Positions 36,723 to 64,000 of a stretch of DNA of 64,000 bases are shown here, in pieces; positions within the stretch are counted from its first letter, which is position 1, and every line of letters starts with the position of its first letter. Source of the DNA: Setaria digitata. Lineage: Eukaryota > Nematoda > Chromadorea > Rhabditida > Setariidae. The notes under the pieces were generated by a model. The model ran no database searches. It was not told the origin of the DNA and saw only the letters and a list, made by a program, of their open reading frames with translations. The stretch spans positions 62,001 to 126,000 of the forward strand of contig RCAB01000058.1 in assembly GCA_003640385.1 (NCBI GenBank). Direction: 5' to 3'. The position numbers and the translations under genes were made by a program.

Positions 36723-39349
36723 TTACTTTACTTTTAATTGTTTCATTTTTGGTTGTCGCATTTTCATGTCACGCTTCTGTTCTAGCTTCTGCAAAAAACA
36801 AAATTCAAAATAGAAGACAGAGTTAACTAGTATAAACAACTCTTATCCAAATGCGTAACTAAACTTACCTCTAGCCTTCGCTGTTTTTCGGGATCTTCCT
36901 CTTCTAAAAGGCGTTGTTTGCGTTCCCTTGTTTTCTCCTCTCGCCGAGCTTGAGCTGCTTCTTGCCTCGCTTGATGTGTTGTTTTTAAGAAGGCGTCTTG
37001 TACGCTTTGACGCTTCTTATCAGCCTGAAAATTAAATCTGACACCTTATTGAAAACCAGGTCATGAAAGCCAACATTTTATCCACTATTAATAGAAATAC
37101 CTCCACTAGTTTACTAAAATTAGCAGAACACTAATGGATCAAAAATGAAGACCAATCACCTTCAGTTTGCCTTCTCTTGAAAGTCGATAACGTCTTATTT
37201 TTTCGAAACAATGAAATACCATTCGCATCAGTGCATCAATTTCCGTCATATCATCACTCATTTTGAACGCAAAAAAGAGCACTCGACTCGTTTCTGGCAG
37301 TCGTGTAAAAGATTCACCGCTGCAGAGACAAATCGCTATTTCTTTTAATTTAAAGGTTGTCGTGAAAAAACTCAAAGCCATTAAGGAAGATATTAATAAT
37401 ATATCTTTACGCCCATCCTACCTCGGTTATTTCGATGAAATTTAAATCTATGGTACTAATGATTTAAGCAGTTTCTTGTACCCACGCGAAGGAAATAAGG
37501 GAATTTACTCTGAAGGTTTATAGCCAGAATATTGATCTGAAAAGTGGAAATAGTCAATTGCACTTTCGTATTTTCGGAACACAGATAAAACGGCTGGATC
37601 GATAATTGCATTAACAGCTTCAAACATTTCCGCATAAACCACAATGGAAGAAGGGAGTCCTAATCTATCCACTCCTTTTCGTTCCACTGTAAACAAACTC
37701 TGAAAATTTACACTTTTCAATGCAGAAATAACAAGGCCATGAAATGAAAATTTCAGAATGCAGTGTCATGCTAGACTTACAAGATCCATCTTTTCTTTGG
37801 CTATTTTGGTCACTGATTTCCGTTGTCCAATGGCAAATACAAATGAATCCATTTCATTGTTATCTACATCGATACGTATTATGACCTGCAATCAAATCGG
37901 TTTTCCATTTTTAACAAAGTAACGATGATAAGATTTCCCATGAAACAGTTGAAGTCTCTTAACCTTATCTTGTTTTGGGCGGATAAGATTCATGATAACG
38001 TGAATCAAATCTTGTCGTTTCAACAATTTTAAAGTAATTAACATTCCCTGACATCCGACGCGACCTGAGCACCTGAAAATACTTTTTCATTTCTAGGATA
38101 TCTAGATAGTTCTCGGAAATACTAACAATAACATTTATTTCGATAATAATTACAAAGTTGTGAGATACAAAGGTTTCTGGAACCCTCTCTCCCCTTCGCG
38201 TTATTTGCTGCTAAGAAATTAGAACGAGAATAATGGAACTGCTAAACAATGTAGCAGAAATGAAGAAATATCTTTACACCTATAGTTAAACGGAAGCCAG
38301 TGTTATTTGAAAATAAAAATAGAAAATTATGAATGAACTGCAGTACGAAGTTCTGTGTTTCAGGGTTGATAAATCTAAAGACCTAAAACACTCAGAGAGA
38401 ATCTTAAAATAACATTTTGAAAATAATGACAGCAGCTTACCAAATGGTATAAGTAGAATCAGTCTCTTTATGCATATGACCTTCCCTGAAATCTTCTGAT
38501 GTACCATCATCTCCAACAAGTGTAAACTGTTCTTCCAGAAGAGGTGTTACATCCATAAACCATTTGTTTGCGATACTCCTATTTTTGCTACGACCGAAAA
38601 TGTAATTTAACATATAAACTGCCAGAACTGCTAATACTAAAGCTTCCACTTGATATGATGCCCAATTTGAGCGAAAATGGGCCGGTACCTGAATTAGACT
38701 ATTATTAATAGAGGTAGGGTAAAAATGAGTATTTTTTTTCTTTATATCACTAACCAAATCCTTTATATCATTAAGCATAACTCAGTAAACTTTCTGAAAA
38801 CTCAATCCTAGAAAATGAAGGAAGTATCACAGCTTAGAAAAAAAAGGTTAACTATATACATCAGCAAATCTGAGCTGTGGTGGAACTTCTGGTTCAGTCA
38901 TCTGTGGATGAGCCTTTCTAACAGGTTTCATAAACTCATCTTCGTCAATAAAATCATCATCATCGCCACTATCCTGAAATCTAATATAATTAGTAAGAAA
39001 TTGGTGGATATAACAAAAGTATCTCTCGAATTAGTGACAATCATCAATGTTTAATAAAGAATTCATACCATTATACGTTCTTTCGAATTAATATAAAAAT
39101 GAGAGTTTCCCCTTCTGTAGAAACGGCAATTTAATTAAATGAACAAAATAGAAAAGATATTACGGTGGCTGCTGACTTATTAGGTGGCTTCAAAGTGATA
39201 TCTTCATCGTTCATTTCGTCTACTTCCATATCTTCAAATTCTGCGAATTCATTGTCCATTTCCGCTGCTTCGTGACTGGACCGCAGCAAGTGAACGCTAA
39301 GTATCATCCATACTGTTAATAAATTATTCGTAAACGACAACAACATCAT
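36723..39349 (-). CDS. ccdc-47: CCDC47 (ER membrane PAT complex subunit)
   Basis: Nine exons on the minus strand, 39349-39164, 38973-38860, 38688-38441, 38072-37964, 37885-37781, 37699-37509, 37319-37160, 37024-36869 and 36788-36723, give 444 aa (human is 483). Order of parts: a hydrophobic signal peptide ([13 protein letters not shown]); an acidic luminal stretch ([17 protein letters not shown]); one membrane span ([19 protein letters not shown]); the conserved cytosolic fold ([59 protein letters not shown]); a long charged helix ([11 protein letters not shown]); and the basic tail [14 protein letters not shown]. Known role: with Asterix it forms the PAT chaperone for multipass membrane proteins at the Sec61 translocon. 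The gene is divergent from GCN1. Confidence 0.93.
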
Positions 39350-40070
39350 AACATCTGCAAATTTTTCATAATTAAAAATAACCATTACAAAATACAATTT
39401 CAAATTGTAAATCCATGAGTAAAACATGGGCAGTGACAACTTCAACATCAAATAAGAACTCGAAATGGAAAATCATAGAAAATATTTCCTCATACAGCTC
39501 GTTGAGATTATCGCAGGTTTTATTGAGGACATACACCGCCCAAAATAAAATGCCGATACTATTAAGCAGAAAGTAACATAAGATTAAGTAATTAAACTTG
39601 AATCCCACGGAACACGAGCACTGTTTCAAATAACACCTTGGTTCAAGCGGCCCAGACTAAACGGTCATTGCATTTGGCTTATTGTCGTGATACAAACAAT
39701 GATTGAGAAAGAATCAAAAGACTAAACACTAGAAATGGACTAGTGCAAGGTAAAAGCCAAGCAGGTAACTACTGGGACTAATAAGACCCAATTACCACCT
39801 CCTACACCCCACACCCCTCCTCCTCCTCTTGCAACAAAGTCACTCAACAACTGTCACCTGTTCAGCGTTGATTTGAAACCCTTCGACAAGTTTGCTATGA
39901 AACTTTATGTTTCAAAGGTTGATGGGAAAGAGAGGTTTGGTGTAGGTGTGTGTCACTCTTGGCTCAACAGAAGGATAACTGAGCCTAGCAGGGTGGGAAA
40001 CTACATTCTTTGGATGAAAGATATATCCACTGAATAAATTTTTTGTTCCAGATATCTTGTTTCCTCAGGA
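39350..40070. promoter_or_regulatory. Divergent promoter region of CCDC47 and GCN1
   Basis: About 720 bp between opposed starts. It includes a C-rich pyrimidine tract near 39790-39835 (CACCCCTCCTCCTCCTCTTG). The 39372-39629 ORF on the minus strand overlaps the CCDC47 leader and is not supported as coding. Confidence 0.4.
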
Positions 40071-57552
<17,482 letters not shown>

Positions 57553-60500
57553 TACTTGCTTTTAAGAAGTAGTTACGAACTTATGTCCTAGGACTCCTGG
57601 TTTTTTTTTTTTTTTTTTTTAAAATTCCTTCTGTTTCCTGTTGAGGAATAGAAAATCTGGATATTACTTTTCTGTAATCCCTTTCTGTTATTGTTCGTTG
57701 GGATCGTTGTTTATCGTTCTGTTAATATAAATAAATATTGAATTGGTTTGATATTTTCTGTAGTGATATAAAAAGTGCAGTTTGAAGACTAAAATTAAGG
57801 ACTGTACTTGCAGGTCTCGCTTGGAATAGCTATTGTCTTTTACTATCACCTTTTTAGTAACTAGCTGACAAATGGTTCCCATCTCTTATGCATCCTTGCT
57901 TTCTTTCCGAATGAATAGAGCTCAGAAATTAGTGATATTTTCAAACCAGATAATACGAGGTCTTTTTACTATGAGAATTACCTGTCCATTTCATCAGGAA
58001 ATTTGATAAATGATCACTGGATTGGTTGTGGGTTCAAATTTTCTGATGTACATGATCTCTTCAATTCTCGTACTATCAACATGTTTGCAGCATTGCTGTC
58101 GTCAACTGCATGTAAAGTTTTTTTCCTCTTAATGAGAAATATGCCTGTCTTTGGTTAGTACTGCAGTTTTTGGAAATATTGTATAGTCAAAAAGACCTCC
58201 GTTATTAACAAGGATTTCAAAATTTAAACAGATGTAATTGCAAAAGTAATGTCAAGATACTTAACCAGAAGCCCAGATAGTCTGATGAAAACTGTATATG
58301 TTCATAATTCTTAGCATTTCTGAAGAGTTGAACATTACATCATAATTATTACTTAAACTGGAAATACAAACCCGCCAATAATAAAGTATAAATAACAACT
58401 AATCATATTATCTTTGTCAGTAAATTTGTCGAAATGAAGAGTGCCAAAATGAATGGTCCTGTACGAGAGAAAAAGCAAAAATTATGATTTTGTTCTAGGT
58501 ATTGGGAGTTACCGCTACAGTAGCTTGATTTTTTCAAGTTCTAGAAAGTTATTCGAATATGGTGCATACATGGAAAAAGTCTTCCGTTTGGTTTCGGAAC
58601 TTTTTGAAATTGGTTTTGTGACTGGAAATATACTTACTTGAACAACTCCGCTCAATAGACTTATTTAATTTGAAGCAATTTGGCTCATATTTTTTTTCTA
58701 AACAACTGCTTTACTCTCCTCGTTTTTCATACTAGTTCTTTTACGAATTGCATGACTGATTAGCAAAATTTTAGCATTTGTGAGCTTACTTCTTCAAACT
58801 GGTGTATTATGAAGCCATCATTTTAGCATATTTTTTATCTGATATTCTTCTGGTAGATTATTGTCTGAAATGCTAATCTATTTTTGTCACTGATTCACAA
58901 ATCTGAATGTTGAGGGTAAATTGAGTGAAACGAAGAAATTGAGTGCCAGATTTATGCGACACCCAAATTAAAAAAAAAAAGAAAACGACTTTGGAAAAAA
59001 GTGGATTAAAATCATTTACGGAAAATCTTCGCATATCTGGGACGTCGTATAAAGGAAGGAAAATAGTTAACATCATATAAATGTACAAATCATTATTTCT
59101 ACCTCACAATCCCCATTAAAAAAATCTTCCGATTCACTAATTTCTTAGAGAGAATCAGTCTTACAGTTTATACTGAAATGGACATCTGCTTTATACTTGT
59201 TCTGAGGAAATGTCCTGAAATGGTTAGTTAGTTCGTTTTAAATCCCGTATTTCTGTAAATTAATTCCTTGGAAAAGTATTCACTCTCCAACTTCTAGAGT
59301 ATCTTTATTTGAATTTTATGCGAAACACTTCAATATAGCTCGGCAGAATATCTTTCTTTGTATATTAACGGTCTCTTCTTCAGATAAGGAATAGAGAATG
59401 ATTAAATGAGCGATTACTTATCAGAAATTTTAACTTCATTATTGTCACTGTTAATCAGCACTGAGTCATTTTCATACAAGCAACACTGAAAGAAAACAAA
59501 CACACAGATACCTTGAATAATGATTTTATAATTAAAATTATATTTTTTGTTCTGATGTACAAATCATTTGGTAAATTTAATTTCGTCATTTTATTGCTTC
59601 TCAGAAGTTATATCAAGTCCGGGGAAATATAGCGTGGAGAATTTTCAAAAACAATGAAATATGGAGTACAAAATTTATCAAAAAGGAATAAAAGCATATG
59701 TGATAAATATAAGCAATTTCGGTACAACATTAAATACTGGTGCTAATAGCGATCAAATAATAAATTGTTTGGACATTCTCAGTTTTTTTTTTAGCAAATT
59801 TTATTCGATGACATCTAAATTGGCCACAAAATTAATCAGCACTTATTACTAATTTTACCTAATAGCATACGGGTAATGCTGCCATCAATAATTAAGTTTG
59901 TTGCTAATTTAACTAAAAAGGCATCCAATCTTACATTTCATCCATTTCTTTCCTATTTTTTATTTATTCGTACTCCTACAAATGTCTGTTTGTGTGTGTG
60001 TGTTTCAGTCTGTTAATAACAGAAGAATTAAAATGTAAAATTTTCATTTGATGTTTAAATTACTAATTTAATGCAAGTCTGTTCAAACCTGGAACAATTG
60101 TGATGATGCGCTACGGAGACTGCCAATTTTGCAATTTGAAGGCTTTAGTCGTAAAACAAATGAAATTTAATTTGGTAAAATTGGACCTTAGAGGATAAGT
60201 AGCATCCAATGTATTGGAAAAATTTGTACTTTTGTTTCGAAGTTATGCTTTCTTGGTAATATTTTGGACTAGCCAAGACAGAAAGGATGCTTAGGTACAA
60301 GTTTGTAAAATCATAACTTATCCGAACAATCTCAAGTCTGTACTCCAGAAGGAAACAGAGATATTCCAAGCAGAAGTTGTTTACGAAATAAAATAGAAAA
60401 GAACTTCAGTGAATATTATCAGTGCATGTTATGATACGTTAACAGAACGAATTAGATGTCAAACAGTCATAGAAAGAACGAAAAAATTCTTCTAGTCAGA

Positions 60501-61610
60501 AATGAACATTTTTTTCTCCCCGAAAATGAATTTTATCATTTCTCGTAATATTATCTAGCCCCTTTAATCTTTTGTTAACGGTAAAAGAAATGGTGACTGC
60601 ATACATTTTTGAAACGAAAACAACGCATGAAAAATCAGCTGTAAATTAAAAAGTATTCTTCGAACTTCCCTGTCTAAACAGCTAACAGTTTTTGATTTAT
60701 GTAATCTCAGCAATATTCAGATCAATTAATCCTCTCAACAATAATTTAGACATGAAATTAAACATGATAGAGTTTGGGAGCTGAAAAAAGATCACAATTT
60801 TCTTCGAAATCTCTAGTGTTACTAGTTGAAGCCGAGAATTTATCATCTGTTGATAACAAATGAATGAATGGTCATTTAATTTTGATGATCAGGTGAAGAG
60901 CTGTTGTTAGTCGTTTTAAATACAAACCGAACAATTGGGAATTCACAGAATTTTCGCTGTTTCCGACGAAGTGAAGATGAGATGAGATGCGATGAATTGG
61001 TTGAAAGTTACATTGTTTGGTTTTCTCCTTATTTAGTGCTGATATACTATAAGAATTGCCATTTGGACGGTAATTTTCTTCGTCTCAATAGTGACTTTCC
61101 TGAGGTTTCCGAAATTGTTCATCTATCAGCTGACACTCTTTCTTCCTTTCTTCTTTTCTTCTTCCAGAATGGACAAGCAGTTCAAAAACTTATTTCTCTC
61201 ATTTTGAGATCCATTGATAAGGTGATTGGAATGCCATTTAACATGGAAAAATTTCTTTCACCTATACTTATTTATCTTATCAGTGAACTCAACTGCTAAT
61301 TATTACAAGAAAGATAATTAAGATTTGTCTTGCTTCTTTTTATTGCAGAAATTCCTTCGATCTTTTCGGAATAATTTTATCTTTATTTTTGCAAAACTTA
61401 ACTGAAGTAAAAAAATGGACTTTAGTTTCATTCACTGTTCTTTTTTCCTAATTTTTCCAAGTATCAAGCATCCTGTCTCGAACTCCCCAACAGCTAGTTC
61501 TTATCCATTCCCTGGCACTTCGTTAATATCTGGAACTCCCAAGAAAATCAAATTTCAATTTTAGAAAGGTCATACATGACGTCATACTATTGACAGAGGG
61601 TGGGCCGGTT
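57553..61610. other. Gene-poor interval after GCN1
   Basis: AATAAA at 57730-57735 fits the GCN1 3' end. Over the next 4 kb I see no exon with family resemblance. A TG microsatellite lies near 59991-60005. One longer open frame (60904-61299) is listed separately. The rest looks like AT-rich non-coding DNA. Confidence 0.4.
60904..61299 (+). CDS. Open frame of unknown status (131 codons)
   Basis: The longest open stretch of the final 6 kb. It holds CRCFRRSEDEMRCDELV-like charged sequence and ends with VIGMPFNMEKFLSPILIYLI. An internal TTCTTCTTCCAG at about 61160-61168 looks like an intron acceptor, so only parts may be coding. There is no ATG at the upstream edge and no family match. It could be exons of an unknown gene, a decayed gene or chance. 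Confidence 0.2.
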   Translation: MLVVLNTNRTIGNSQNFRCFRRSEDEMRCDELVESYIVWFSPYLVLIYYKNCHLDGNFLRLNSDFPEVSEIVHLSADTLSSFLLFFFQNGQAVQKLISLILRSIDKVIGMPFNMEKFLSPILIYLISELNC

Positions 61611-61683
61611 GACCCTGTGGCCTAATGGACAAGGCATCTGACTTCTAATCAGGGGATTGCAGGTTCGAGTCCTGCCAGGGTCG
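61611..61683 (+). tRNA. tRNA-Arg (anticodon TCT)
   Basis: A complete 73-nt cloverleaf. The acceptor GACCCTG pairs with CAGGGTC and the discriminator is G. D stem GCC/GGC; anticodon arm TCTGA-CTTCTAA-TCAGG with TCT at positions 34-36; variable loop GGATT; T arm GCAGG-TTCGAGT-CCTGC. Internal A box (TGGCCTAATGG) and B box (GGTTCGAGTCC) are present. There is no intron and no encoded CCA. It reads AGA codons. A short T run about 35 nt downstream may terminate transcription. Confidence 0.97.
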
Positions 61684-62842
61684 TCAACATATAAAAAACA
61701 TTAGTGGCTCGCGGCCGTACTTTTGGGCGTTGTTTAGGCGTTGTCGAATGTTCACCGTGATGGATATGGGATGGAGTGGTTTGTAATTTTAAATGAGAAC
61801 TGAACTTCGTACCAATTCATTGCAATCTCAAAATGTCCACTTAGCCATGCAGTACTGTCTACCTCCGTGAAATATTTCTTGGTTTTCATTTTTCCCTGTA
61901 ATGAAAAGCACTTCTGTAAGGGAGAAAACAAAAAGAATTACACAGAGTGATAATGATAAGGATTTTATGGTGCTCTGATATGATGATAAAGAAAAATATG
62001 CTGAATTAGAAGTGTAAGCTTGATGGGATACTTTCCTTATTACCACTTCGACCGCATTTCTGTCGCCCTTTGCCCTCTTTCTTATAATCTATCCTTTCCT
62101 TGTCACCCCAGCATCTGCAAATCATTATCAAGAAAGATAAGTGTTTATCACTTCACTTTCATCCCGTACACCGCTTACCCTCCCTTATCTTCCATCCGGC
62201 CCCTTCCAATCATCCAATGACTTTTGCACCATTTCTTCATCATTATCTAAGGTTCCCTTGACTTTTTCATGTTCTGCAATGTTATCATCTAGCTTACTAC
62301 ACAACGTACACGTGTAATTTTCACGTCCCCTTTTCACATTACGCTGTCGCGTGCGCAATACGAATGACTACGTTGTCAGAATCATAAGCGAGTTTTTCCA
62401 TCACTCTCATTAGCCTCAGGAAGCTTCCACAAATCTAGTTCTCTGTTTTGAAATATTTTCTTTAAGAAATTTTCAGAGCTAAACTGTTCTTACAAGGGAT
62501 AATCGTTGACAGTTTTGTCTCTGCTGAATACTAACGCACTATAGCACCATGAATCTTCTTCAGTGACAGTTTTATTATTTCCAGTGACGGTGTAAATTTC
62601 CCCTCGGAAATCCTAAATAACTTCAAGAAGATTAATGCGACAAGCCTTCTCTAATGATCATTTATTTGTGCAGGAAATTTCTAATAATGAAAATTAAAAA
62701 AGAAAAAAAATGTTTTTCCAGTATCTCAATTCATTCATGCTAGTTAGAACATAGACATACAAGTGTTGCTTCCTCATTCCTGCACTGTTTCATCCTTACA
62801 AATATTTTCTCTGTTAATTTGAGACTGATTTCCGTTGTAGTG
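61684..62842. other. Intergenic, pyrimidine-rich
   Basis: About 1.15 kb without a supported gene. The stretch 62040-62220 is rich in C and T on the plus strand. ORFs here lack any supporting feature. Confidence 0.35.
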
Positions 62843-64000
62843 ATGTTCACTTTATCAGTGATTACAACATTATTTGCTGCGATCACGGTAGAGAGTTTAA
62901 TATTGTACTATCCTGTTTACCCGAATTATGTTGTACCCAAACATATGCAAAATTTCGAAAGGAACGCTCCACCAAGGTTTGTCTTTGGAATTGTATCCTA
63001 GATTTATCCTAGATTTAATTCATGAAACAGTGAGTTTATTTCCAGCTTAAAAAGCATAATTATTGAAGAAATTCAAATCTCACTTGTTTCTAATCCATAG
63101 ATTTTCAGAATTTTTGCCAAAGATCCAGATATACCATCTTCCGGTATAGTATTTCTCAAGAAAGATTTCGAAGAAAGGCTTAGCAGTTTCCCAGGTATTG
63201 GTTGCAGAATTCATATTTTCTCAATCATTTTATCAGTTATGATATTATCCTTATTCATAAATTGATTTAACTTATTATCCATCCCATTGGCAAGGTGTAT
63301 TTTTTTTATTTTTTCATAATCTTGTTGGTTTTTATCTACAAACTTATTGTTTCCTATGCAAAAGTGCTTGCAAATTTCATTTTTAAGGCAGCAATTTTTA
63401 TTAGAAAAACCTACAGAACGACATTTTTCTTTAATGTAAAAATCCAAATTTGGCTAGCGAATTAACAGATTGCTAATAAAATAAAACAATAAATTCTGCT
63501 GCATATTTGTTTCGATTATTTTGGGGTACAAATTGTCACAGCTGAGATCTGTTTGTCAACATTTCACCGTTATCAATTCTTCCAAGTCATATTCAGTACC
63601 CCAGGAACATTGATATCAATTATGATTGAGCAAGTATTTTGTAGCTCAATCTGATGTGAATGATATCAATTTTCGACAGAAACTTCACTCAAATCAAAAA
63701 TTGGGACTGGTTAGTAAATCTATTATCGAAAATAGCACGATGACATTTGAATTCGAATTGAACTTTTGTTTTAAATTTAAGCCGAATTCCAATTGAAACT
63801 ATTTATTCACACAAATTGAATGATTTGAAATGACTGAGCCAGTCTTCTCCAATCATCTACGACCCAATTATGGATCCAATTTTTTTTTCATCGGAGACAA
63901 AAAAAAAAAAAACAAGTGACCAAATTTCAATGCTTCGTTCAATGAAAAGAACTGGAGAAAAAACAGATCGCTCATTCCAAGCTCTCTGATGTAAATGAAA
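62843..64000 (+). CDS. 5' part of an unknown secreted or membrane protein (runs to window edge)
   Basis: Exon 1 (62843-62976) opens with a signal-peptide or anchor sequence (MFTLSVITTLFAAITVESLI), then YYPVYPNYVVPKHMQNFERN. Exon 2 (63109-63194) continues in phase with FAKDPDIPSSGIVFLKKDFE. The ATG lies 2 nt after GTTGTAG, as in the other genes here. I do not recognise the family. A third exon was not placed with confidence: a CCCAG acceptor at about 63603 leads to a short frame ending in TGA, which could be the last exon or chance. The end given is the window edge. Confidence 0.45.
63211..63447 (-). other. Cys/Lys/Asn-rich open frame of unknown origin
   Basis: An antisense open frame of 78 codons inside the intron after 63194. 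It begins with TTG, not ATG, and reads NKNCCLKNEICKHFCIGNNK then a Lys/Asp/Asn-rich tail ending in TGA. The A-rich coding-like composition differs from neighbours. It may be chance in AT-rich DNA or a fragment transferred from an AT-rich genome. Confidence 0.2.

Noticed and set aside
61828..62046. 72-codon minus-strand ORF near the tRNA
   Set aside because: Ser/Leu-rich with no supporting splice sites; likely chance.

Overview
The window is nuclear DNA of a parasitic-type nematode, most likely a filarial (Onchocercidae) worm. It is AT-rich. Genes are cut into many small exons with TTTCAG/TTTTAG-type acceptors, and an acceptor-like site lies just upstream of almost every start codon, which fits spliced-leader trans-splicing. 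No bacterial operon, phage, CRISPR array or intact transposon was seen. Gene models were read by hand from splice sites, reading phase and remembered family sequences; no search was run.

Layout. Minus strand, 1-3.2 kb: a transformer-2-type SR splicing factor (cut by the window edge) behind a DUF4602/C1orf131-like gene. Plus strand, 5.9-15.1 kb: PCF11 (mRNA 3'-end cleavage) followed by GTF2H3/TFB4 (TFIIH p34). Minus strand, 15.4-16.2 kb: a vitamin K epoxide reductase (VKORC1) homologue, divergent from a 66-aa single-membrane-span protein (16.7-17.4 kb). Plus strand, 19.9-27.6 kb: an unrecognised gene of many short exons, nearly all in phase 1-1. Minus strand, 28.6-30.3 kb: mitochondrial ribosomal protein L46, divergent from the BAF60/SMARCD subunit of SWI/SNF (30.7-34.0 kb), whose last intron holds a decayed antisense 18S rRNA fragment. 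Plus strand, 35.1-36.3 kb: METTL6-like tRNA m3C methyltransferase. Minus strand, 36.7-39.3 kb: CCDC47. Plus strand, 40.1-57.6 kb: the giant HEAT-repeat translation regulator GCN1 in 49 exons. The last 6.4 kb is gene-poor: a tRNA-Arg(TCT) at 61.6 kb and the start of an unknown secreted or membrane protein at 62.8 kb.

The genes do not form one pathway. They are mostly conserved housekeeping functions: transcription, RNA processing, translation, tRNA modification and ER membrane biogenesis. They are arranged as divergent pairs with short shared promoters (VKORC1/small membrane protein, MRPL46/BAF60, CCDC47/GCN1) and as close same-strand pairs that could be operons (DUF4602-like/tra-2, PCF11/GTF2H3).

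The points most worth a second look are: the nematode VKORC1; the phase-1 exon gene with several possible C-termini; the 18S rRNA fossil; a one-base frameshift in GCN1 that looks like an assembly error; two near-identical local duplications each joined by a single N; GC-AG introns and frequent AAG acceptors in GCN1; and a frame-coupled exon/tandem-acceptor arrangement in PCF11.
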